Positions 18,293-26,412 of a stretch of 37,614 bases of DNA are shown here, piece after piece. This DNA comes from Sunxiuqinia indica (GTDB taxonomy: Bacteria > Bacteroidota > Bacteroidia > Bacteroidales > Prolixibacteraceae). The notes beneath the pieces were generated by a model. It did no database searches and was not told the DNA's origin. It was given only the letters and a program-made list of their open reading frames with translations. The position numbers and the translations under genes are program-made. The first letter of the stretch is position 1, and every line of letters starts with the position of its first letter. The stretch is taken from assembly GCF_009847015.1 (NCBI RefSeq), contig NZ_WVEM01000022.1:1-37614 (forward strand), given 5' to 3'.

Positions 18293-19807
18293 ATGAAAAA
18301 GTATATAGTAATCTTATTAACCTTCCTAACCTCCCTTTCTGTTTTTTCAGGATGTGATAGTTTTCTAGATGTTGAGAATATTGATGAACTTTCAGGTAAT
18401 GTTTTCTGGAAAGATAAAGAGGATGTAGAGGGCTTTACTCTAAGTATCTATTTTAAGCTTCGTGAAGCTGTCATGCAAAATAGTGCTTTTTTTCCTGCTA
18501 CCGGAGACTTGCGCTGTGCTCCTGTTGTTCCGAGTTTTGGTGATAGGCAGTTTGATTATCTAAGGTCGAATGATTTGGGTACCTTAATTGCGCAATATTA
18601 TGGCGATTATGTCGAGATAACAAGATGGGATAAGCTGTATGAAGTAATTAGTTCCGCGAATATTTTGCTGGAGGAAGTTGATAACATGGATGCTGGTGCA
18701 CTTACTGATATTGATGCTCGGCGATATAAAGCCGAGGGTATCTTTATGCGAAATTTAGCCTATTTTTTTCTGGTTCGATTATACGGTGATGTGCCGTATT
18801 ATATCGAGGCTTATAATGTAGGATCCTTGCCTCGTTTACCGATGGTCGAAGTGTTGCAGAATTGTTCTAGGGAATTAGAAGATATGTTGACATCTGATGT
18901 TGACGCGAGTGTATTACCTTGGACTTATGAAGATGCTTCAAAGGTTTCAGTGCGTGCTATGCGTGGAAGTGTAATTGCATTGATGATGCATATTAATCTT
19001 TGGCTAGCCGGATTTGATGAAAACAATGCCTCTACTTATTATTCCAAAATTGTTGTTTGGGGTAAAGATATAACACTAAATGGCAGATACGAGTTGTTGG
19101 ATTTGGATCGTACACGTGCTATTTTCTCTGGAGGATCAAAAGAGAGTTTGTTTGAAATTGTTCAGGACATCAACTCTAATGAGACCTTTAAATACGACGC
19201 AGTGTTTTCCAATTATATGATTCCTAGAGGATTGGGGAATAATTATCCAAGGTCTTATTACATGAGCGACTTTTTGACTGATATTTATCCGCCAGCAGAA
19301 ACTGATAACCGAGCAACTACTTGGTTTAAAAACATCTATGCAAGTGACGTTCCAATTAATTACGACGATGCAAGATGGTTTGTAAAGTTTATGAATACTT
19401 ATACAGACCCGGATGGAAATTTTACTAGTAATAAAGGCAACCAAGTCATTTTTAGATATGCAGATGTGTTGCTGATGTATGCGGAAGCCAGCGCAAAGTT
19501 GGGAGGAGACAATGAGATTGTTGCTCTCGACATGTTGAACGAAGTTCGTCATCGTGCAGGTGCAGAACCGGCATCATCGAGCGGAACTGAATTGCAGGAC
19601 GCGATATATTGGGAACGAGTTAGAGAATTAATAGGCGAGGGGCAGTATTTCTATGATTTGGTTCGTACTCATAAAATTTATAATTCGGCATTTTGTTATT
19701 ACCCGATCAGTCGTAGCACTTTTGATAAAGGGGCTTGGACTTGGCCAATTCATAAAGATGCGTTATTGAATAACCCATATATGAGACTCAATCAATATTG
19801 GAACTAA
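18293..19807 (+). CDS. SusD/RagB-family surface glycan-binding lipoprotein (second)
   Basis: A lipoprotein of about 504 residues paired with the second SusC. Starting at the ATG at 18293 gives a clean lipoprotein signal (MKKYIVILLTFLTSLSVFSGC). The upstream in-frame ATG at 18257 would add 12 polar residues before it, which is less likely. After DSFLDVENIDEL come the SusD helices with RNLAYFFLVRLYGDVPYYI and VLLMYAEASAKLGG. The C-terminal region has LNEVRHRAGAEPA and YWERVRELIGEGQYFYDLVRT. It should form the lid of the SusC barrel and bind ligand. It is cotranscribed with the fasciclin gene that follows. Confidence 0.92.
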   Translation: MKKYIVILLTFLTSLSVFSGCDSFLDVENIDELSGNVFWKDKEDVEGFTLSIYFKLREAVMQNSAFFPATGDLRCAPVVPSFGDRQFDYLRSNDLGTLIAQYYGDYVEITRWDKLYEVISSANILLEEVDNMDAGALTDIDARRYKAEGIFMRNLAYFFLVRLYGDVPYYIEAYNVGSLPRLPMVEVLQNCSRELEDMLTSDVDASVLPWTYEDASKVSVRAMRGSVIALMMHINLWLAGFDENNASTYYSKIVVWGKDITLNGRYELLDLDRTRAIFSGGSKESLFEIVQDINSNETFKYDAVFSNYMIPRGLGNNYPRSYYMSDFLTDIYPPAETDNRATTWFKNIYASDVPINYDDARWFVKFMNTYTDPDGNFTSNKGNQVIFRYADVLLMYAEASAKLGGDNEIVALDMLNEVRHRAGAEPASSSGTELQDAIYWERVRELIGEGQYFYDLVRTHKIYNSAFCYYPISRSTFDKGAWTWPIHKDALLNNPYMRLNQYWN

Positions 19808-19827
19808 ATAAAGCTAAACCAAAAGAC

Positions 19828-20562
19828 ATGAATAAGATAAAGTTATTAACGATTTTTTCAATTGGTATCTTGATTTTGGGTAGCCTGACAAGTTGTACCG
19901 ATGACAGTTATTTTAACGATGGAGGCACAAGTAATCCTTTGTACGAAGGGAATATACTGGAATATTTAAAATCCCGACCAGATTATTTCAATAAGCTTGT
20001 GAATATTATCGAATATACCGGAATGGAAAAAACATTTGAGGAAGAAGAAATTACCTTTTTCGCCCCCACCGATTTTTCGATTAATAAGTCCATTCAGCTG
20101 CTTAATAGTCAGTTATATATTCAGGGAAAAGACACGGTTGAACTGATTGAGCAAATTAATCTGCAGGTTTGGAAGGACTTCCTGACCTTATACATCGTAG
20201 AGGGTAAATATCTCTTAAAGGATATCCCACAGATGGATACTACGGCAATGAATGTATTTTCCGGACAGGGTTATAAATCGCTGAATGGAAGGCCGATGAA
20301 TATGGGGGTTGTTTATCACGATTCAGAAGGAGTGAAATATGCCGGATACCGCGAGCTATTCTATTCATATATATATGATTTCGCTGAAAATGATTTGATA
20401 AATTCGCATGTTGCAACGTCTGATATTCAACCTTTAAATGGTGCCGTTCATGTTATTCGTTTCAAGGATCATTATTTAGGTTTTAGCCCCTATAATTTTC
20501 CGTCAAGGGCGATAAGTAGCGGAATTAAAAGTATGGATGAAATCGTTAATAACCAAAATTAA
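19828..20562 (+). CDS. Fasciclin (FAS1)-domain lipoprotein (second)
   Basis: A lipoprotein of about 244 residues. The ATG at 19828 gives MNKIKLLTIFSIGILILGSLTSC, a complete lipoprotein signal. The earlier in-frame ATG at 19798 lies inside the end of susD and adds ten polar residues. One FAS1 domain follows (GNILEYLKSRPDYFNKLVNI, EITFFAPTDFSINKSI, then NGAVHVIRFKDH near the end). It has the same place in its SusC-SusD-FAS1 module as the fasciclin gene at 13190-13990, but the two sequences differ considerably. It is probably a surface adhesin-like or ligand-binding partner of the second SusCD pair. Confidence 0.85.
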   Translation: MNKIKLLTIFSIGILILGSLTSCTDDSYFNDGGTSNPLYEGNILEYLKSRPDYFNKLVNIIEYTGMEKTFEEEEITFFAPTDFSINKSIQLLNSQLYIQGKDTVELIEQINLQVWKDFLTLYIVEGKYLLKDIPQMDTTAMNVFSGQGYKSLNGRPMNMGVVYHDSEGVKYAGYRELFYSYIYDFAENDLINSHVATSDIQPLNGAVHVIRFKDHYLGFSPYNFPSRAISSGIKSMDEIVNNQN

Positions 20563-20571
20563 GCTAAACCG

Positions 20572-22218
20572 ATGAATATGAATAAGCTATTTCAATATCT
20601 AGTTAGAGGGAGAGTGATCATGCTCCCGATGCTGTTTGCCTTTTTTTTGATCGCTTGTGAGGGCACGGGGGGGTTGGCAGAAGATCCTTACGCCGGAGGT
20701 AAAGAACCATTGGGAATCAAGTTGTTGGACGAACCTCCTGTTCCAGATAGCGGAATTCCAGGAACTGAGGTGGTATTCAGGGCAAAAGGATTGTCGAAAT
20801 ACAGTAATCCCGCAACGGGGGAATATAAATTTGAATTCTTCATTAATGATGAAAAAACAGAAATTATCAATGCAACCGATACAACTTTAACAGTCCTCAT
20901 TCCTGCTAATATTAGTTCGGGTGCGTCTTTCCTTGAAATGGAAGGGCAAATATTTTTCGGGCCCCGTTTTACAGTGCTGGGAAATGTTAGTATCGATGAG
21001 AACTACGGAATAAAAGAAGGAGCCAGTGGACCGATATACGATTGTCTTTCACATAGTAACGGTGGCTTCTATATTGTCGGAAATTTTAGTTACATTGATA
21101 ATAGCATTGAGAATAATGAAGCTTACAATTCAATTGCGGTCTTAACTAATCAAGGTAACGTCGTTAAAAAATCTGCAAATTATAATACCGACGGCGCTTT
21201 GGGAAGTCTAAATTCGATTTCCCAATTTTCAGATGGACGTCTTTTAGTTTCCGGGAATATTGTTCGTTACGATCAGACTTCAGGCATTGGAAATATTGCC
21301 ATTATCAAAAGCGATTGCTCGCTTGTAACCGAGGACATTGAATTACTCAGGCAAAACGGGGAATCTACTGTAAGAACCTTCAGCAGTTTCAATGGAGGGG
21401 CTGAAGATGCTAGCATATTGAAGTCATTCGTTACATCTAACGATGATGTTATTGCAATTGGAAATATGAAGCAATACCGACGGGCAGATTATGCAAATTC
21501 AACCTACAGCTACATAAAGTATGATATAACTGAGGTGAATTCGGTGATGAAAATGTCTATAGATGGTAACCTCGACTTGACTTACCACAATGGAGAAAAC
21601 GCATCCGGTTCAAACGGAATTGTTAGTGATGCCTACTTAGATGGAAGTGATGGCGTTATTATCGCTGGGGATTTTACTGCTTTTGATGGCATGCCAACCG
21701 GTAATATTGTTCGTTTAAATAGCGACGGCGAGGTTGATCAAGACTATCTGGCCAATATTGGAACTGGAGCCAATGGGGCAATCAATGTGATTCGCTACAA
21801 TAAAGCAATGGATAAAACAATGGTTACGGGTAATTTTACCGAATTTAACGGATTTAGTTGTTCTGGTGTGGTCATGTTAAATGGCGACGGTACCGTAGAT
21901 GACAACTTTAAATTGAAACAGATTTCGGGAGGTGCTGTTAATTTTGCAACCATGTTAAATAGTGGAAAAATTGTCCTCTCCGGAACATTCGAAAAATATG
22001 ATGAAATTACAAGGTCAGGTATCTTGATCCTGGAAGCGAGCGGAGATGTTGAACAGGACTTTAACGTTCCGGGTAACTTCTCTGGACAATTATATAACGT
22101 GTTCGAAACCAGTTCTACCGAAGGCTATTATGCCTTGCTTCTTGTTGGGAATTTTAACCGGTTTGACGATCAGATCGTTCGTAATATTGTTAAGATTCGA
22201 GTGATGGATGTTGAATGA
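20572..22218 (+). CDS. Lipoprotein with IPT-like (DUF5008-type) domain and DUF5122-type beta-propeller
   Basis: A 548-residue lipoprotein with lipobox LIAC (Cys about residue 29). Residues about 45-140 look like an IPT/TIG-type immunoglobulin fold (GIPGTEVVFRAKGLSKY, TTLTVLIPANISSGASF), consistent with the DUF5008 family. Residues about 145-548 hold delta-60/DUF5122-type repeats: VIIAGDFTAFDGMPTGNIVR LNSDGEVD, TMVTGNFTEFNGFSCSGVV, VLSGTFEKYDEITRSGIL and LLVGNFNRFDDQIVRNIVK, about 50 residues each, predicted to close a propeller. This combination is known from SusCD loci, and the role is probably surface glycan or glycoprotein binding. The TGA overlaps the ATG of the next gene (ATGA at 22215-22218), so translation is coupled. 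The family names are from memory. Confidence 0.75.
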   Translation: MNMNKLFQYLVRGRVIMLPMLFAFFLIACEGTGGLAEDPYAGGKEPLGIKLLDEPPVPDSGIPGTEVVFRAKGLSKYSNPATGEYKFEFFINDEKTEIINATDTTLTVLIPANISSGASFLEMEGQIFFGPRFTVLGNVSIDENYGIKEGASGPIYDCLSHSNGGFYIVGNFSYIDNSIENNEAYNSIAVLTNQGNVVKKSANYNTDGALGSLNSISQFSDGRLLVSGNIVRYDQTSGIGNIAIIKSDCSLVTEDIELLRQNGESTVRTFSSFNGGAEDASILKSFVTSNDDVIAIGNMKQYRRADYANSTYSYIKYDITEVNSVMKMSIDGNLDLTYHNGENASGSNGIVSDAYLDGSDGVIIAGDFTAFDGMPTGNIVRLNSDGEVDQDYLANIGTGANGAINVIRYNKAMDKTMVTGNFTEFNGFSCSGVVMLNGDGTVDDNFKLKQISGGAVNFATMLNSGKIVLSGTFEKYDEITRSGILILEASGDVEQDFNVPGNFSGQLYNVFETSSTEGYYALLLVGNFNRFDDQIVRNIVKIRVMDVE

Positions 22219-23996
22219 AAAAAAATAAACTTATGAAAAAAAATATTATCATTTTTAAGAACATCTTTAACCTTTCTAAATTGATTCTTTCAATGGCGTT
22301 TCTGTTATTAGGATTCTCTTGTAACACAGACTTTGACAGGATCTTAAATGAAAATTATCCACAGTCCGGTACTAAATTTGAATCCGGGAAAGTACTGTAT
22401 ATCATTCTGGATGGAGCTAGTGGCTCAGCAATGAGGACCGCTTTATATAATGGTAAGGCCCCGAATCTTTTGGGCATGGTTACCAATGCCAGTTATTCGT
22501 TCAATAGTCTTGCTGATCAGGAAGGAGGCACAATGACAAACGAACGAGGTTGGGCTAACCTTTTAACCGGAGTTGGAGCTGCCCGACACGGAGTTGAAGG
22601 CAGCGATTTATCCCAATTGAGCGCACCGACGGTTCTTAGCTTACTAAGTAGCACAAATATTGCGATACAGTCCAGTATCATTACTGCAGATTCGGCTTTT
22701 TACGATGCATTCTCGTCTGGTGTAAATTCTTCTTCAGTTGTGTTGGATGATTCCTTCGTAAAAGATAAATGTATTGAAGAACTAGAAAAGGAAGGTACTA
22801 CAGTTTCTGATGTTGTTTTGGCTCACTTTAAAGGCATTGAATTAGCGGGTAAAAGTAACGGCTATTTTGATCCGGATACAGATGGCCCGGGATCGGCGGT
22901 TATTGATGCAGTCCAAACAGTAGATGACTATATCGGTGATATTATGGGGCAATTGAAAGCAAGGCCTAATTATTCTCGCGAAAATTGGTTGGTTATTGTT
23001 GCGTCAAGTTATGGAGGAGTTTTAAGTTCCTCTAGTTCCGATTTGTATGATGATAAAAGCAGAAATGCTTTTACTTTAATGTTTAATCCCCGTTTTTCCT
23101 CTAAGTTAATTCAAAAGCCAGCTTTAGAAGATAGTCCATATTTCGGGTATGGTGTAAGATACACTTATGAAAATGATAATTATGTGAATGCTAGTTTGCG
23201 AGATCCAACTCTTTATAACATGGGAGCAGACAATTCCTACACGATTCAGTTTATGTTTAAAAATACTGCCGGAACCTATGGGTGGCCCACCATTTTGTCG
23301 AAGAGAAAGGAAGGATTTAGTGGGTTGGGTTGGAATATTTTTCTCAAAGGAAACTACTGGACCATCAATACATCTAAATCGGGCGAAACAGCAGGAGGCA
23401 CTGTTAGTGACGGGAAATGGCATGTACTTACAGTCGTTTTTGAGCAATTTGAGTCAGGTGTGCATGGTACAATAAAGGTTTACACCGATGGTATATTTAA
23501 TAACGAAAATAGGTTGTGGAATAATTCGTGGGATTTAATGGATAATGATATTCCATTGCGCATCGGAAGGATACCATCGGATGGAGATGCTAGTCCGGAT
23601 TTCTTGCTCACAAACCTTCAGATATATAATACGGCACTTAGTAGTGAAGATATCAGTACATTGTCTTGTATTTCAGATGTTAACGAATCTCACCCGTATT
23701 TTGAGTATTTGGTCGGATATTGGCCGAGTGATGAAATTGGTGGCAATATTATTAAAGAGAAGACCAGAAAGTGGGGGAGTAAGGCCGATTTTGTGTTAAC
23801 CGGACCTTATACCTGGAAGGATTTCAGTGATAATAGTACAAATGTTTGCCCTCCGGCTCCTGGAGCATATTACCGGTTAGTACCCAATTCGGTAGATATG
23901 CCCTTTCAGATTCTGCAATGGTTGGGAATCTCATCGGATACAGCTTGGAACCTGGAAAGTCGGGGATGGGCACCAGTTTATTCGATCTTGAATTGA
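22215..23996 (+). CDS. Alkaline-phosphatase-fold lipoprotein with LamG domain (DUF4983-type), catalytic residues missing
   Basis: A 593-residue lipoprotein with lipobox GFSC (Cys 36). Residues about 58-300 have the alkaline phosphatase/phosphodiesterase fold outline: VLYIILDGASG (metal Asp 66 kept), GWANLLTGVGAARHGVEG, and a helix with VDDYIGDIMGQL. Three of the expected metal or nucleophile positions are changed. The nucleophile Ser/Thr position before GWANLLTG appears to be Asn 109. The usual DDxDHxGH stretch reads KGIELAGK (206-213). The usual SDHGG reads SSYGG (264-268). Residues about 330-490 form a LamG/concanavalin-like domain (YTIQFMFKNTAG, GKWHVLTVVFEQ). The C-terminus resembles DUF4983. 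It looks like a binding protein built on an enzyme fold. A paralogue is at 26413-28152. The start overlaps the previous stop codon. Confidence 0.75.
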   Translation: MKKNKLMKKNIIIFKNIFNLSKLILSMAFLLLGFSCNTDFDRILNENYPQSGTKFESGKVLYIILDGASGSAMRTALYNGKAPNLLGMVTNASYSFNSLADQEGGTMTNERGWANLLTGVGAARHGVEGSDLSQLSAPTVLSLLSSTNIAIQSSIITADSAFYDAFSSGVNSSSVVLDDSFVKDKCIEELEKEGTTVSDVVLAHFKGIELAGKSNGYFDPDTDGPGSAVIDAVQTVDDYIGDIMGQLKARPNYSRENWLVIVASSYGGVLSSSSSDLYDDKSRNAFTLMFNPRFSSKLIQKPALEDSPYFGYGVRYTYENDNYVNASLRDPTLYNMGADNSYTIQFMFKNTAGTYGWPTILSKRKEGFSGLGWNIFLKGNYWTINTSKSGETAGGTVSDGKWHVLTVVFEQFESGVHGTIKVYTDGIFNNENRLWNNSWDLMDNDIPLRIGRIPSDGDASPDFLLTNLQIYNTALSSEDISTLSCISDVNESHPYFEYLVGYWPSDEIGGNIIKEKTRKWGSKADFVLTGPYTWKDFSDNSTNVCPPAPGAYYRLVPNSVDMPFQILQWLGISSDTAWNLESRGWAPVYSILN

Positions 23997-24246
23997 TAGT
24001 TATTTTTTCTGTAATAAAAGCGATGAAACGAGTGAGTTGTATCAACCTTTTCGTACAAAGGAAAATATTCAGACCGGAGTTCTTTACAGTAATACAAAGT
24101 ACTTTTGTATACAGATGGAAAGACCTTGAACAAAATTTTGCACACACATTTGGTTTTCTGAAAAGTTCCATCGTATTAATATACAAAAAATGAAGAAATA
24201 CAGTTTGATCCGAAATTTGCAGAACGTTAATTTGAAAAATAAACAG

Positions 24247-26382
24247 ATGAAAATAAAAAATAATTTTCTCGAAATTTTATTCATCGGAATCCTGACAGGT
24301 CTCTCCATAATGGGATGTGATGTCAGTTATAACTATGACTTTAAAGACGGTTACGATGACTATGTTTTTGACAGTGATAGTGTTACTATTGATACTCTTA
24401 CAGGTATTGATCAAAGCATGTTGGCTAAAGCTTTTATTTTCCCGGGTTTGGTTGGCGATAATGAGCGAAGGATACAAGATACTGTTATTCGTTTGGATCT
24501 GAGTTATAAATATGTAAGTCCCCGCAAACTAAATATCACAATGGTCCCTGAGCCAATTTACAGCACTGGTTTATATGCCGGACCTGGTGAGCTTATTGAA
24601 ATATCCGTTCCGGCTGGGGTCATGGGACTGAGTGTTCAGATCGGATCTCAGATGGACGATTTGTCTGATATAAATCCAGCAAAACGTGAACCCATAATAT
24701 ATACCCGTAAAGCATTAAATCCGGGAACAAACACGATCCGCAATCCGATGGGGGGGTATATTTGGATTCGTAGGCCAAAAGAATACGGGGTAAGTCAACA
24801 GGTTGATTTACAGGTAAAAGGGGCTTGTCGTGCTCCTGACTACATTGCCGGACAAACAATTCCGACGGACTGGAAGAATGAGATTTTAAACTCGAAGGTT
24901 CCTTGGCTTGAGCTTCGTTCTCAGCGAATTGCTTTCACTGTGTCACGTAGTTGGATGGTTGCCAAGATGGTAAATAACCCCAATTTTGCGAATGAGGTTG
25001 CAGCTGTAATCAATATGTGGGATGAATCTATTTCCCTTGATTTTAACTATTTCTTTGGGTTAAATGATTTGGACGAAGAGCTGGAGTACCGTGCTCCGGA
25101 ATTTCCTTTTAGAGTAATTTTAGATGCTCAGTTACAAAATTCTGAATTTATTCATTGGGAAAGTCAGCCCATTGTCGCGATGAACTCCGAATATTGGGTG
25201 GATGAGTTAACCGATCTGAGCGGCTTTCGGAATGGTAAATCATGGGGAATTTATTCTGTCCTGGGAAACAATTTCGACCCGCTTGCTACGCCTTGGTGGA
25301 CTAGTATCAGCCAAGCTGCTACAAAATTGCCACTGTACAAATCGGTTGAGAGGAATCGTGAAGATAAAACCAATATGCCACCGTTGTTCACCGAAAATGG
25401 TATTGACGAACAGTTTCCGCTGGCTCTCTCTTATGCAATTGCTGACAGTAGTAAGATGATGGGGAGGGATATCGGTACATCATACGACGGTTTTATGTTA
25501 TTGCCATTGGTTCAATTAGGACATTACAGTCCTGGAGGTATTCAGGATTGGTCTTTCTATAACTATTTGTTTGGTGAAGGGAGGAGTGAACTTACTTCCA
25601 ATCAATGGTATAAACCACAAGATTTATTATACAAACTTCTTTGTGAGTATTATCAGAAAAATTTTGCGCAATTCTTTGATCAATGGGGGATTAATATTGG
25701 AGATAACGTGAGAGTGGAAATGGATAATAAGTTCGGATTTCTCGATGTTGCTTTATGGCGCTATGATCCGGTTAAAGAAACTTATTCTGGAGGAAATGAT
25801 GTTGATATATCCAATTATCGTTATCGTGATGCTCGTACTAATTGGACGGTTACGGTTTATGATGCTGAAGGTAATTTCAGTGATCAGGAAGATCAGGGAC
25901 AAGGAATCCGGAACCTAATTGACGGTGACATGGACTCTTATTGGCACACAACCTGGCAAAATCTTTCCAAACCTCGTCAGCTTCCATTTACACTTTATTT
26001 TGATATGCAGCAAGAGAATGTGGTGGACGGTTTCTATTTGGCAGATGGAACGCGTAAGTATCGTCCTCGTAAACTGATTATTTATACAACAGATGATGAG
26101 CCTTATTCAGGGACAATATGGACACCGTTGGATACGATTTTCCCCGCCTATGACAACCCGGTAAATGGCGGATTGAAGCCCAATATCCGTAACCTACAGT
26201 TTTTTGATTTAGCTAATCGTTCAACCTTCAGGTATTTCAAAGTTGTCATACCCGAGCCCTCTTTTGATTCTGAGGTTAGCAAAGATGGAGTAGATGTCAT
26301 GTGGATGCCCGGTGATGCCATTGATCCGAATGTTTATTACCACCAAACAATTGACGAGTTCGGTACCTACCATTACAAGTAA
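24247..26382 (+). CDS. M60/enhancin-like lipoprotein with F5/8-type C domain, HExxH motif lost
   Basis: A lipoprotein of about 711 residues. The ATG at 24247 gives a signal ending SIMGC, while the ATG at 24190 adds 19 polar residues. Numbered from 24190, residues about 130-200 match the M60 N-terminal beta domain (SVPAGVMGLSVQIGS, NPGTNTIRNPMGGYIWI), and 230-340 the domain leading to the active site. Where M60 peptidases have WGxxHExGHN, this reads WGIYSVLGNN (352-361), so both zinc-binding His and the catalytic Glu are gone. A C-terminal F5/8-type C (CBM32-like) domain follows (about 560-700, NLIDGDMDSYWHTTWQ, FYLADGTRKYRPRKL). M60 enzymes cut mucin-type glycoproteins. This one probably only binds. 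The 250 bp before it contain TACTTTTG at 24100-24107, a possible internal -7 box. Confidence 0.75.
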   Translation: MKIKNNFLEILFIGILTGLSIMGCDVSYNYDFKDGYDDYVFDSDSVTIDTLTGIDQSMLAKAFIFPGLVGDNERRIQDTVIRLDLSYKYVSPRKLNITMVPEPIYSTGLYAGPGELIEISVPAGVMGLSVQIGSQMDDLSDINPAKREPIIYTRKALNPGTNTIRNPMGGYIWIRRPKEYGVSQQVDLQVKGACRAPDYIAGQTIPTDWKNEILNSKVPWLELRSQRIAFTVSRSWMVAKMVNNPNFANEVAAVINMWDESISLDFNYFFGLNDLDEELEYRAPEFPFRVILDAQLQNSEFIHWESQPIVAMNSEYWVDELTDLSGFRNGKSWGIYSVLGNNFDPLATPWWTSISQAATKLPLYKSVERNREDKTNMPPLFTENGIDEQFPLALSYAIADSSKMMGRDIGTSYDGFMLLPLVQLGHYSPGGIQDWSFYNYLFGEGRSELTSNQWYKPQDLLYKLLCEYYQKNFAQFFDQWGINIGDNVRVEMDNKFGFLDVALWRYDPVKETYSGGNDVDISNYRYRDARTNWTVTVYDAEGNFSDQEDQGQGIRNLIDGDMDSYWHTTWQNLSKPRQLPFTLYFDMQQENVVDGFYLADGTRKYRPRKLIIYTTDDEPYSGTIWTPLDTIFPAYDNPVNGGLKPNIRNLQFFDLANRSTFRYFKVVIPEPSFDSEVSKDGVDVMWMPGDAIDPNVYYHQTIDEFGTYHYK

Positions 26383-26412
26383 AATCTAATTACAACCTAA
26401 TTTTAATTAACA

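Noticed and set aside
23846-24193. 115-codon open frame overlapping the end of the first phosphatase-fold gene
   Set aside because: Its first half is an out-of-frame shadow of a well-supported gene, and the rest has no protein-like features.
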